Shown: one piece after another, positions 58,701-64,000 of the stretch | How positions within the stretch are numbered: position 1 is the first letter of the stretch | Layout: every line of letters starts with the position of its first letter | Source: Anodontia alba | Taxonomy: Eukaryota; Mollusca; Bivalvia; Lucinida; Lucinidae | Assembly (NCBI GenBank): GCA_964016985.1 | Contig: OZ024827.1 | Coordinates: 77,020,335 to 77,084,334, forward strand | Length of the DNA stretch: 64,000 nucleotides | Direction of reading: 5' to 3' | Translations under genes and position numbers: made by a program | The notes under the pieces: generated by a model | Database searches by the model: none | The model's input: only the letters and a program-made list of their open reading frames with translations | What the model was told of the DNA's origin: nothing

Positions 58701-61700
58701 AATAAACATAAAATAACGTACAATAATGTCCCCTAAAATAAATATCAAAATACAGTAAATGAGCTGCAGCATCTGAAAATGTTTCTCCTGACACCTGTGC
58801 CCCATTACTAAAACACGCCTATTCAAATATATAGAAAATTTCACCTCCAAAAACTGAAAATTTTCAGATAAAAAACTCTTATATTTTTCATATTTCTGCT
58901 CAAAACACAGATTGTGGGTACTCGTTAGAACCGCCTTGGCGAGGCGGTTCTAACAAGTACCCACAATCTATGTTTTGAGCAGATATAAGAAAAATAATGT
59001 ATACCTCTGTAAACTCCAGTTTTTCTAAATAAAAGTGGGGTTGAAGGGGGTCAAAATTATATAGGCCTGTTTTCGTGATGCAATGAAGACATTGCATCCT
59101 TTGCTTTTTTGATAACCAAGGGGGCAAATTTCTTCATCTGGGCAATGAAGACTCTGATCAGACTGTATGGATGCTGAGGCTGATTTGGTTCTGACAACAC
59201 ATGTCAGAAGGTATGTCTTCTCACACTGTGGCTAATACAATGATGGTTTTGTTATTATTTCCATTAAACATGTTTTACTATTTCTAATAAGTACCACAAC
59301 ATATCGTATGTTTTCATGCAGAAACAGAACATATTTACCTGGATAGCTAACTTATCCAGCTATGAAGTGATAACTTTTTGATATCTAAGGTTTTGAATAC
59401 TTGTATATATGTTATAATCTAAAGTAGCATCTGAATATCGGCAGTTTGGTCAAGGGCTTAGCTCTACAAGCATTATACACAGAAACCTCATCATAGCATG
59501 ATTCATTATGGCATGGTTTTGGATTAAACTCAAAAAATGGACCCCAAAATGTTTATCTTATCATAAATGTATAGAGTGTATAGAACAATTCTTCAGAAGC
59601 CAACTGATCTGGATCAGCACTGTTTGCCATTAAGTATGCAAATTTATATCAACAATCTGCATCAAGTAATCTAATTGGCTGAAAATTAGAAATAGGCATG
59701 GTATCTTAATTTATTCAGCAGGACAAGGGTTAATCACAGCTCTAGATAAGATGCCTTTTTAGCAACCAAAAGGATTTGATATGTTTCTTATTTCTCAATG
59801 AAAACATGTTGTGTGGCACTCATTGGATTGACCTGTTAGGAGATTCCAGTCAGCACCCAAAACATAATATGCTTTCATGGATGTAGCCCAGATAAGAGGC
59901 GCATTACGAAAACATGCCTATTCAAATATATTGTGGAATTTACCACCCAAAAATGAAAACTTTCAGATGAAAAATTCTGGTAGTTGTCATATTTCTGCTC
60001 AAAACAATGTATACCCCTGTAAACCCCCGTTTTACTATATAAAAGTGGGGTTTAAGGGGGTCAATATTATATGGTGATGAGTTCCTGTCAGTGCCCAAAA
60101 CAATATGCTTTCATGGATGTAGCCCCAGATAAGAGACAGAATCAGGTAAACACACTTTTCTTATTTCTCCACAAAAGTATGTTATGGTACTCATTAGAAG
60201 GGCCTTAGTGAGGCATTTCTAATAAGTACCAACAGTATTTCTTTTCTCAGAGAAATAAGAAAAATATTAATACTTTTTGGTTGAAAAAAGTGCCTTATCT
60301 GGAGCTATGTATGGCAAAATATACTCATCTAGAGCTACGGTTAAAATCTAAAGAAAAAAACAAACAACCCCTGCATCATCTTGACCAGGCTGCACACATG
60401 CATGCACAAATTGTTGGTCATGGCCTGGATAATATTCTAATACAAATTACCTTATAAGTGTCCAGCACTTTTTCAGAATCCTCCTTTAAATTATCTATTT
60501 CTTCACGCAGTTCTTCAATCTCTCTCTGAGCAATATCACATTTCTGTTCTGCATTCAGACGCAGTGATTTGTCTACTGCACTACTTCGAGACTTGGACTT
60601 TTTTCTGGATACTGAGGGTCCAATAGCCTGAGAAGACTGGGAGGGTGTTGCCCCAGATCCTGCAAGCCCAATTCCAGCAAGATCCTTCGGTTCAACACGT
60701 TTGAGATATTTCTCAAACATCTGAGTTTCTGTTGCAAGGACATCATTTGCTCTCCTGAAAATTCATTTAATAATCTACTAATAACATATTAACATTAACA
60801 ATGCTCTGGTCAAATTCAGCAGATGACAAACTCAATGTATTCTCCTTATTTTTTCCCATGTAACAGGATCTGAAATTTCATGCAAATATTGTTTTCTTGG
60901 GAGACAATTTGCATGTCATGTCACAGCCTTGTTTTGTTCCTGGGAAAAGTATGAAACATATTTCAAAATGTTTTCTGCTGATTTTTGTCCCATCATCATA
61001 CTTCTGCATTTCGTTCAAAAAGTTATCCATAACTGCACAAAGTTTGCAGATTCCATAAAACTTCCAAGTTTGTCAGGGCATAGCATTTCTTACAAGACTG
61101 CATATCGAGGGCTGAGCGCAAGACTATCGTAAGTCAGATGATTGTTTTACCCCAAACCTAATCTCCTCACCATGAAGGCGTTATGAAGATTACAACATTT
61201 CTTTCTGTAAACAATGTAAATTTAGGTGCCATTGCTCGTATGAGCAATGGCACCTAAATTTGCATTGTTTACAAAGGGGTCCAAGTTGCCCCTAAACAAG
61301 GGTTTCAAAAATACGTTTGAGTTACCATAGTCTTGCGCTCAACCCTTGATATGTGCCCAGCAAAGACTCAAATCACCCTGCACATCTGCACCTGATGATC
61401 AGAGTCTTTGTGTCTGCCTAAAGACACTTTGGATCCTTGGCTATCCACAGAGTGCCCTGCAAAGACTGATCAGACTATGCAAATGCACAGGCCAATATGA
61501 GTCTTTGCTGGGTGCACACTCAATCTTGTAGGAAATGCTGTGCCCTGACTCAAGGATATTTTGCTAACAAATCACAGATCACGAGCCTTCCAGGACTGAA
61601 AATAGCCTTGTAAAATTTACCCTTGCTTTTGAACAATTTTACAAAAATACTCTGAGATGATAATTATAATCAATGGCCACCAGTGTTTTTTTTTCTTCAG

Positions 61701-64000
61701 TAAACAGATCGAGCCTTCAAAATAACGAAATAATCTGCATATTGCATTGGGTGGACAAATTTGTGTCCATATATGGAACATGAGTGCTGAATTTTCATGT
61801 AGGTTATCTTGGTTACATTAGTAGCAAAGAATTTTTCAAAATACTATCAATTTCTTCTTGAAGAACTACACCTCAGAGATCCCAAACACCACTGCCATTT
61901 TCCAACATGGGCCAAACATGTCCTTTATATGCTGCCTCTTTTACATCTTGAGGACACTGATAAAGATTTTGTCTCAAGAAATCAAGTGATCTACATGTAT
62001 TTGCCTTAGTACACATGTTACCAACATGTGTATTCCAGTCCATCTCAAATCAGGTATGACTGTTACTCCTGGCCTAGGTATTTAATGGAATCCACATTTT
62101 CGAGGACCTTTCCCTATGAAGTGTACGAAGCCAAAATTTTATATGTTCCCTTCCTAGTTATATTGCCTTTAACTGGGTGGAATCTCATACCCCATTTTCT
62201 TTGCCAACATCCTAATCTATCTATAGACTTCTACCAGTAAGTTTCAAAGAATCTTCTGTATCTCTTAATATCATGATGGCAAACACAGTCTTCTGGAATA
62301 AGTCTGATTTCTGAGTCAATGACCAACAATAGAACAAGAACAATTCCTTGTGGGACACGAGAAAAAACTGGAGCCCACTCCAAAGTTTCATCATTTACAA
62401 CAGCTTGTTGTGTTCTATAAAAAGAAAGGAATCTATCCACCATAGTGTCTTTCCGCCATTGCCATAACCAAATAATTTGCTTTTAGTTCATGAGCGGGGG
62501 TGGGGGGAGGGGAGGTGTGTGTAAAAAGCCTGCTCAAAGTCCAGAATAAATGTGTAAATCTGTCCTTTTTTGTCCAAGATTTTTACTGTATCATTTAAAA
62601 CAGTGGACAGCTGAGTTTCACAGCTGTGCCATTTCCTAAATGCATGTTGCCTGTCTGACGAAAGTTGGTATTCATCCAAATGAGCCCTGATATCTGAGCA
62701 TATTATATGTTCAAGCAACTTACATGGCCCATGTGTGTGGTGTAAAATTGGCCCATATGTGTGATGTAAAATTAACAAGTAGGTCCTAAACAACAACAAC
62801 AACTAAATCATATGAATGGTTAAAGTAGGTCCTAAATAACAACAACTAAATGAGCAACTGCAGAATCTGTATGCCACCTAAAACAGTTGTTTCGCTTTTC
62901 CAAGCGTACACGTCGAAAGTGGGTCATCCCATCCGTTATCAGAAGATCAACCCCTCTTCATGAATAGTTTTGTGGTGTCTTCAGCGGATGATTAAGTTAT
63001 GGTACTTAAAAGCTTGAATCCTTCAAAAGTTTTTGCCCGGTTTCATGTATTTTCGTGTTACTAATGGTAAAATATTTCATCATAACCACTTACAGATACA
63101 AATGCTGAAAATAAACCTGAAGTCATCTAAATTATTATCTGAGCATTTATTTTATGTACAAATAATACATTTCTGTCGATTTGTTTTGTGAAAGCATTTG
63201 TGTAAACAAGCCAACCATATTCGGATATTTTGAACTAAAAGTCACGTGACTTCGTGTTAATTAAAATTTCAGTAGGAAATTATCATGTGATTGTCATGTA
63301 ATCTAACTGTAAAGTTTGGCCATTTTCTAAATAAAACATCGATGCCTTGGATTTGACATTTTCATTAAAAAAAAAAATAAGTTAGTCTTAGCTGTAAAAG
63401 TCGATTTAATGGATATGGAAATAAATGTCATTAAGGACTGTTATCACTGGTCAAGATTTTTTTTTTCTAAGCGTAAATCTCAACACATCAGTGTATTTCT
63501 GAAACCGAGCCTTGCCTACTAAAGCGTGACTGTATCTAAAACATCCAGCTGGTAGTGACACTACCATTTATTTTCATGGAGAAATCAGTTTAACGTGATA
63601 CTAAATTTAACGCGAAAATACATGGAGTATAGGACGAACTTCTTCCTTATTAATGGAACTAGCAAATGAACTAGATTAAGTATTTGCGGATTTGTTTCAG
63701 CAATCTCTTAATACCGGTGAATCCCCAAAGAATGTCTTCTTGCAAACATGTGTCCTCTCTTTTAGAAAGGTGATAGAGCTCTTGTTTGTAATTATCACTG
63801 TGACATGCATGCATGTCCCTTCAGGTATGCAAATGAGAATAAATACTCTTCGATGAACAATGGTTGTTTGATTCTTGACCGAATTTGACGTACAATGTAT
63901 CCTCTACTAATTGAAAAAGCTGATCCCCTGTTAAATCCAGCAGTGGATCGTCACTAGCATCATTACTGGTGTCGTGAGTATCAACGCTCTGCGTTTCCGA
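43650..64000 (-). CDS. CFAP263: CFAP263/CCDC113 coiled-coil ciliary protein, multi-exon gene, 5' end outside window
   Basis: Spliced gene read on the minus strand. Coding exons: 63880-64000 (likely), 60451-60754, 58364-58519, 57112-57192, 55553-55708, 54205-54312, 53665-53820 and 43650-43739 with a TAA stop. Exons 2-8 give about 349 residues; with the visible part of exon 1 about 390, against about 377 for the human protein as I remember it. Diagnostic stretches are TETQMFEKY (exon 2), EKLRLKN followed by LKVQKKK (exon 4), VDFNQLKIEN and STLQVLN (exon 5), and SWERKVEIAD (exon 7). The whole chain is charged and heptad-like, with no signal peptide or membrane segment. The family is known from motile cilia and centriolar satellites, where CCDC113 works with CCDC96 (CFAP184) in the axoneme. 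Junctions after exon 2 are all phase 0 and the aligned product has no internal gap, so this looks like a live gene. The exon 1/2 junction is unresolved. Confidence 0.93.
43790..44100. mobile_element. HP-F degenerate element next to CFAP263 exon 8
   Basis: Several CATTTCATGCAAATTGTAT arms and a closing TTGTCTGCTGAAACTGCCCA. It starts about 50 bp upstream of the last-exon acceptor. Confidence 0.7.
44180..44420. mobile_element. HP-H element
   Basis: GGAGACAACTATTTAGACTT, AGTCTAAAAGGAAAGAATCT, TAGAGTATGCCCCTTTTCAG. Confidence 0.72.
44421..44877. other. Intron sequence with worn HP-G pieces
   Basis: GATCAGACTGAGTAATTGTG and CAAGCTGATTTGAAGC at 44770-44805; otherwise unassigned. Confidence 0.5.
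44878..45665. mobile_element. HP-H element split by the 45003-45568 insertion
   Basis: Left half ends CCTGCACACCAAACCTATTC (~44992). Right half resumes AAGGGATCCACTCAAAAAGG (45570). Together they restore one HP-H element. Confidence 0.75.
45003..45568 (-). mobile_element. Small CGTC-tagged element with GTGGCGGGGTA ends
   Basis: Ends ATACCCCGCCATTAT (left) and GTGGTGGGGTAT (right). Three ~150-bp units (GGCAGATAACTCTGTCAAA, TTGCCCATTAGCAATCCCAA, GGTGAAAATCCATTGATGTT) precede a GGACGGATGGACGAACG tract (45470-45510). It interrupts an HP-H hairpin element whose halves lie at 44880-45002 and 45569-45665. Same family as 56352-56770, opposite orientation. Confidence 0.8.
45750..45955. repeat. ~95-bp tandem duplication
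   Basis: CTATTTCCCTACAGGGATAT..CATGTGTGCAGC..TTTGTTTTGTGTAAAAGG repeats as CTATTTCCCTAGGGCAATGG..CATGCGCAGC..TTTGCTTTATGTAAAAGG. Confidence 0.7.
45956..46442. other. Unassigned intron sequence
   Basis: Inverted pair GAGAGGGCAATAGGAA / TTATTGCCCTCTCATG at 45993-46071; no more seen. Confidence 0.5.
46443..46796. mobile_element. HP-C: pogo-like MITE, copy 3
   Basis: TACAGTAAAACCTCAATAA to TGAGGTTCGACTGCA with the same order: GGCACCAGGTCAGGAAG, palindrome GTACTCACTGGAATTGACTC, and GAGTTCGAATTAGCCATGG. Confidence 0.82.
47758..48068 (-). mobile_element. tRNA-derived SINE, full length
   Basis: Read on the minus strand the head contains box A (GTGGCTCAGTTGGATGCGC) and box B (GGTCGCGGGTTCAACCC); the 3' tail is AAAC repeats. 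Flanked by a perfect 12-bp target duplication CATGTAGCTGGT (47746-47757 and 48069-48080). Inserted inside the 46.9-48.9 kb minisatellite, so it is younger than that array. Confidence 0.93.
48117..48455. mobile_element. Diverged pogo-like MITE in the minisatellite
   Basis: TA, then CAGTCGACTCTCGTTATCTC to ATAACGAGAGTCGACTG, then TA. Centre is a different hairpin (48289-48352) with GGAGAAATTGCTCCTTAGGA at its tip. Inserted at a TA within the 46.9-48.9 kb array. Confidence 0.85.
49080..50426. repeat. Cluster of HP-B fragments with one HP-A copy and one isolated hairpin
   Basis: At least six worn HP-B arms (TTGTTGGTACTCATTAGAAG, TGTTGTGGGTACTCATTAGA and similar at 49150, 49475, 49770, 49870, 49965, 50220) around the HP-A at 49184-49461. 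A perfect ~30-bp-arm hairpin lies at 50078-50144 (CAAACAGTTTGGCTCCAGAT arm). Confidence 0.65.
49184..49461. mobile_element. HP-A hairpin MITE, copy 11
   Basis: CATCATGAAAACATGCC to TGTTTTCGTAATG; palindrome worn on one arm. In the last CFAP263 intron. Confidence 0.9.
50427..50672. mobile_element. HP-I hairpin MITE, copy 2
   Basis: CCCAGCTGTTCAAAGCTAAC to GCTTTGAACAACTGCGCCC; near-perfect central hairpin 50506-50578 (GAGTAGCTTTTGCAGTGCAA at the tip). Confidence 0.87.
50680..50770. mobile_element. HP-B short hairpin between two HP-I copies
   Basis: CATATGTTGTGGGTACTCAT / TAACGAGTACCAACAACATA. Confidence 0.7.
50773..51497. mobile_element. HP-I MITE, copy 3, interrupted by a SINE
   Basis: Left GGGCCCACATGTTCAAAAC; right after the SINE ATGCTTTGAACAAATGGGCC (51474-51493). 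Confidence 0.85.
50978..51471 (-). mobile_element. SINE insertion with internal tandem duplication, head truncated
   Basis: Two SINE bodies in tandem: 50978-51164 (tail and middle only) and 51165-51471 (through box B, GTCGAACCCGCGACC read on plus as its complement, but lacking box A). Flanked by a 9-bp duplication TGATGCTTT (50969-50977 and 51472-51480). It splits an HP-I element, which resumes at 51472. Confidence 0.88.
51564..51807. mobile_element. HP-D: piggyBac-like MITE, copy 3
   Basis: TTAAACCTTAAAGCGCC to GGCGCTTTAAGGGTTAA; near-perfect central hairpin about 51666-51732 (GCAAACAGTGTGGACCCAGA arm). Confidence 0.88.
51870..52083. mobile_element. MITE with AAATGTCCTAAAATTTC ends and the GATCAGACTGC core
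   Basis: Inverted ends at 51870 and 52066-52083. The centre reads TAAACAGTGTAGATCCTGAT, with the tip GCTCCAGCAGGAGC. Confidence 0.78.
52084..52589. other. Unassigned intron sequence with worn hairpin pieces
   Basis: GATCTGATCTGAGTCTACTC at 52333; no gene seen. Confidence 0.5.
52590..52815. mobile_element. HP-G element, worn
   Basis: AGAAGATTCAGATCAGCCTG, ACACAGTCTGATCAAAATC and AAGACTGATCAGACGA. Confidence 0.65.
52891..53120. mobile_element. HP-D: piggyBac-like MITE, copy 4 (reverse)
   Basis: TTAACCCTTACACTGCC to GGCGTTTTAAGGGTTAA; hairpin tip shortened (CTGCTCCTGATCTGGG). Confidence 0.87.
53175..53490 (-). mobile_element. Old diverged SINE copy
   Basis: Same order of landmarks as the younger copies (TCATGTTGAGC, CTCTAAGTGGTTAAC, CAGTAACTGACAACT, AATCAATCTCCACC, then a worn tRNA-like head with GATTCAAACTTATGACCCC) but heavily mutated. 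It ends just before CFAP263 exon 7. Confidence 0.75.
53665..53820 (-). CDS. CFAP263: CFAP263 exon 7
   Basis: 52 codons; acceptor TTTTAG|GAA, donor GAT|GTAAGT. Encodes ERSKAEKINRKLRQQLADFR, VPDVMEYV and SWERKVEIAD, the highly conserved C-terminal part of the family. Confidence 0.95.
54205..54312 (-). CDS. CFAP263: CFAP263 exon 6
   Basis: 36 codons; acceptor TTTTAG|AAA and donor GCA|GTAAGT. Encodes KKLHTLTMESERLKSEITSR and a coiled coil ending ETEVVEA, in the expected order after STLQVLN. Confidence 0.92.
54375..54433. mobile_element. HP-A fragment (one end)
   Basis: CTTTTATATAAAAGTGGGG through GTTTTCGTGATG only; 62 bp from the CFAP263 exon 6 acceptor. Confidence 0.85.
54440..54665. mobile_element. 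HP-G element, worn, upstream of CFAP263 exon 6
   Basis: TGAAGACTCAAATCAGCCTG / CCCAGTCTGATCAGAGTG, then GATCTGCCTGCACAAATGTG with its complement. Confidence 0.7.
54770..55250 (-). mobile_element. CGTC-tagged two-unit element
   Basis: Two diverged ~170-bp units (GTATCAATTTGGGTGCAAAA and GTATCAATCTGTGTGCAAAA, each followed by ATTCCTGACA/ATTCCTAACA) then GGACGGATGGACTGACAC. Same layout as the pearl-like elements with unrelated unit sequence. Ends are not clear. Confidence 0.55.
55310..55545. mobile_element. HP-B MITE adjoining CFAP263 exon 5
   Basis: CCTCCAGATAAGGAATTTTT to CCCTCTTATCTGGAGCTATA; palindrome AATAGAAGTGCCTTGTCAAG centre at ~55450. Its end is 8 bp from the exon 5 donor. Confidence 0.82.
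55553..55708 (-). CDS. CFAP263: CFAP263 exon 5
   Basis: 52 codons; acceptor TTACAG|AAA, donor AAG|GTATAT. Encodes KEEMGEVLHEVDFNQLKIEN and a coiled coil ending GSTLQVLNKFK, closely matching the CCDC113 core. An HP-B element ends immediately downstream of the donor (55545 and below), so a repeat abuts the splice site. Confidence 0.95.
55758..55993. mobile_element. HP-I MITE, copy 4, in CFAP263 intron
   Basis: GGGCCCAGCTGTTCAAAGCA to TTTTGAACAACTGGGC; hairpin tip GCTTTTGCAAATGCAAAAGC. Starts about 50 bp before the exon 5 acceptor. Confidence 0.85.
56000..56351. repeat. HP-B fragment and unassigned intron sequence
   Basis: GTACCCACAGCATACGTTTT half arm at 56049; the rest to 56351 shows nothing I recognise. 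Confidence 0.5.
56352..56770 (+). mobile_element. Small CGTC-tagged element, second copy
   Basis: TACCCGCCACAACATAGTGG hairpin at the left, CAGTCCGTCCGTTCATCAG tract, then ~2 units with CATCAATGGATTTTCACCAA and TTTGGGATTGCTAATGG, ending GCGGGGTATTATC. In a CFAP263 intron. Confidence 0.8.
56771..57005. repeat. HP-B hairpin then HP-G fragment
   Basis: GGAGGTACTCATTAGAAGTG / TTATGAGTACCCACAGCATA (56815-56874) and GCACAGGCTGGTCTAACC. Confidence 0.6.
57112..57192 (-). CDS. CFAP263: CFAP263 exon 4
   Basis: 27 codons between a T-run CAG acceptor (57193) and donor CAG|GTAAAG (57112/57111). Reads DTLIEKLRLKNSTLKVQ and a lysine-rich helix ending QLKQ. This is the most conserved segment of the family that I can see. 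Confidence 0.94.
57310..57690. mobile_element. Two HP-F type hairpins in tandem
   Basis: First (57310-57515): GTGTCTCCAATGGAGACA centre. Second (57540-57690): GAACTATCTGCTATGCAGAC centre. In a CFAP263 intron. Confidence 0.7.
57699..57945. mobile_element. HP-I MITE, copy 5, in CFAP263 intron
   Basis: GGGCCTAGTTGTTCAAAGCA to AGTTTTGAACAACTGGGC; hairpin tip GCTTTTGTAAATGCAAAAGC. Confidence 0.85.
58195..58329. mobile_element. HP-E half element in CFAP263 intron
   Basis: Right half only: GCAAAAAGTGGAGACCCTAA hairpin through CAACAATGGGTTAA, ending 35 bp from the exon 3 donor. Confidence 0.75.
58364..58519 (-). CDS. CFAP263: CFAP263 exon 3
   Basis: Acceptor TTGTAG|GCT at 58520/58519; 52 codons beginning AIMEEADLRLAETKKEAYEF. 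I chose the donor AGG|GTACTA (58364/58363) over the stronger-looking GTGAGA 12 nt earlier, because it gives YFEDKVRSR followed by DTLIEKL, the same length as the vertebrate YIEDMNRRR-DNMKEKL stretch. The acceptor region is tandemly repeated in the intron upstream (58520-58720). Confidence 0.9.
58511..58720. repeat. CFAP263: ~29-bp tandem repeat of the exon 3 splice acceptor
   Basis: Units of CATGATAGCCTACAATAAAC plus ATAAAATAA, about seven copies, the first three near-identical. On the minus strand each contains TTTATTGTAG|GCTATCATG, the exact intron/exon junction of CFAP263 exon 3. Confidence 0.92.
58803..59080. mobile_element. HP-A hairpin MITE, copy 13 (reverse)
   Basis: CATTACTAAAACACGCC to GTTTTCGTGATG with a good palindrome about 58902-58979. 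In a CFAP263 intron. Confidence 0.92.
59125..59230. mobile_element. HP-G half element
   Basis: AATGAAGACTCTGATCAGAC and GCTGAGGCTGATTTGG. Confidence 0.6.
59231..59901. repeat. Intron sequence with worn HP-B pieces
   Basis: HP-B-like arms at 59265-59345 and 59740-59895 (AGCTCTAGATAAGATGCC to AGCCCAGATAAGAGGC). The rest is unassigned AT-rich intron. Confidence 0.5.
59902..60077. mobile_element. HP-A MITE lacking its central palindrome, second case
   Basis: CATTACGAAAACATGCC start; TTTCTGCTCAAAACAATGTA joins the two flanks directly where the palindrome should be. Confidence 0.88.
60105..60360. mobile_element. HP-B MITE, worn, in CFAP263 intron
   Basis: AGCCCCAGATAAGAGACAG to GTGCCTTATCTGGAGCTATG; arms TGGTACTCATTAGAAGGGCC / TTTCTAATAAGTACCAACAG. 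Confidence 0.72.
60451..60754 (-). CDS. CFAP263: CFAP263 exon 2
   Basis: Acceptor ATTTTCAG ends at 60755 and donor AAG|GTAATT lies at 60451/60450. The exon encodes RANDVLATETQMFEKY, then a serine- and lysine-rich linker with RKKSKSRSS, then the start of the first long coiled coil (REIEELREEIDNLKED) ending DTYK. The Met before FEKY is internal, not the gene start, because upstream residues in the same exon also match the family. Confidence 0.93.
60795..60990. mobile_element. HP-F hairpin element in CFAP263 intron 1
   Basis: CAGCAGATGACAAACTC; TTTCTTGGGAGACAATTTGC; TTTTCTGCTGATTTTTG. Confidence 0.7.
61065..61555. mobile_element. HP-G element split by another MITE
   Basis: Left end AGGGCATAGCATTTCTTACA (61074-61093) and right end TAGGAAATGCTGTGCCCTGA (61530-61550); the element 61107-61350 lies inside it. 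Confidence 0.8.
61107..61350. mobile_element. MITE with GGGCTGAGCGCAAGACTAT ends nested in HP-G
   Basis: Inverted ends GAGGGCTGAGCGCAAGACTA and TAGTCTTGCGCTCAACCC. Central near-perfect hairpin 61206-61274 (GTAAATTTAGGTGCCATTGC arm). ATAT repeated on both sides fits a short target duplication. Confidence 0.8.
61806..62802 (-). pseudogene. Non-LTR retrotransposon (Jockey/CR1-like) reverse transcriptase remnant
   Basis: Minus-strand fragments in RT order: KLLEHIICSDIRAHLDEYQL, DRQHAFRKWHSCETQLST, TFILDFEQAF (the first catalytic D region), then after a break SRVPQG, SEIRL..DDCVC (a mutated F/YADD box, here PEDC), KWGMRFHPVK, VLENVDSIKYLG, then CTKANTCRS..FLRQNLYQCPQDVKEAAYKG and VWPMLENGSGVWD. 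The part between finger and palm is missing and several stops interrupt it. It sits in CFAP263 intron 1 in the same orientation as the gene. No endonuclease domain or 3' tail is visible. Confidence 0.88.
62803..63879. other. CFAP263 intron 1, no recognised feature
   Basis: Just over 1 kb without a repeat I can place; contains AGTCACGTGACTTCG and AT-rich runs. A short coding exon here cannot be excluded. Confidence 0.5.
63880..64000 (-). CDS. CFAP263: CFAP263 likely exon 1 (3' part)
   Basis: An open minus-strand frame enters from the window edge, rich in D/S/T, then reads DQLFQLVEDTLYV. This matches the position and style of the LVEELSYV segment that precedes TETEMFEKY in vertebrate CCDC113. 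A possible donor GGTCAAG lies at 63880/63879. It leaves one base of a codon, which fits an acceptor 5 bases inside the exon 2 start given here rather than the best-looking one. A small exon in between, or a different donor, is also possible. The start codon is beyond the window. Confidence 0.65.

Noticed and set aside
60718..60720. ATG at 60720 as the CFAP263 start
   Set aside because: Upstream codons in the same exon (RANDVLATETQ) match the family and are preceded by a good acceptor, so this Met is internal.

Overview
The window looks like nuclear DNA of a bivalve mollusc, probably a heterodont clam. It is AT-rich, intron-bearing and densely packed with small palindromic elements. It also holds tandem-repeat elements of the kind called 'pearl' in bivalves (units of about 150-170 bp next to a CGTC/ACGG tetranucleotide tract) and a tRNA-derived SINE. 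The species call is inference from repeat style; the eukaryote call is secure (spliced gene, 7SL RNA).

The one protein-coding gene I can establish is on the minus strand from 64000 (5' end beyond the window) down to 43650. It is the cilium/flagellum coiled-coil protein CFAP263 (CCDC113), seen as seven firm exons plus one likely 5' exon. Six of the seven introns have clean GT/AG junctions. Exons 3-7 are all multiples of three, and three of them are exactly 156 nt. The intron before the last exon is about 9.9 kb and full of repeats.

Three copies of the signal recognition particle RNA (7SL) lie between 26 and 37.2 kb. Copies A (26056-26342, minus) and B (31553-31853, minus) sit in a direct segmental duplication of about 3.8 kb (22942-26860 and 28597-32363). 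Copy C (36825-37125, plus) is inverted and keeps related upstream sequence. Copy A has an internal deletion and copy B a changed helix-6 tetraloop; C looks the most intact. A 220-bp TTAA-flanked element is present in duplicate A and absent at the exact site in B.

Layout: 1-7.1 kb, hairpin elements and a SINE; 7.13-9.78 and 12.85-15.59 kb, two pearl-like elements; 16-19.3 kb, hairpin elements; 19.5-22.35 kb, a 107-bp satellite interrupted by a ~275-bp satellite; 22.9-32.4 kb, the segmental duplication; 33-37 kb, AT-rich DNA, hairpin elements and 7SL-C; 37.85-38.64 kb, a dead Tc1 transposase; 39.5-41.97 kb, a third pearl-like element; 43.65-64 kb, the CFAP263 gene with its introns holding a 57-bp minisatellite, SINEs, many hairpin elements and a dead LINE reverse transcriptase in intron 1.

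Hairpin families are labelled here HP-A to HP-J for convenience: A, ends CATCACGAAAAC/GTTTTCGTAATG; B, ends GCTCCAGATAAG; C, pogo-like ends CAGTCGAACCTC; D, TTAA plus CCCTTAAA; E, TTAA plus CCCATTGTA; F, CAAATTGTCTCC core; G, GATCAGACTGCGC core; H, AAAGAATTTGCTCCC core; I, ends CCCAGTTGTTCAAAACTAACG; J, iterated AACGTTG with CCCAGC/GCTGGG ends. Families with unrelated ends share near-identical central palindromes, which I rate the most unusual pattern in the window. I found no second protein-coding gene, no tRNA gene and no CRISPR.
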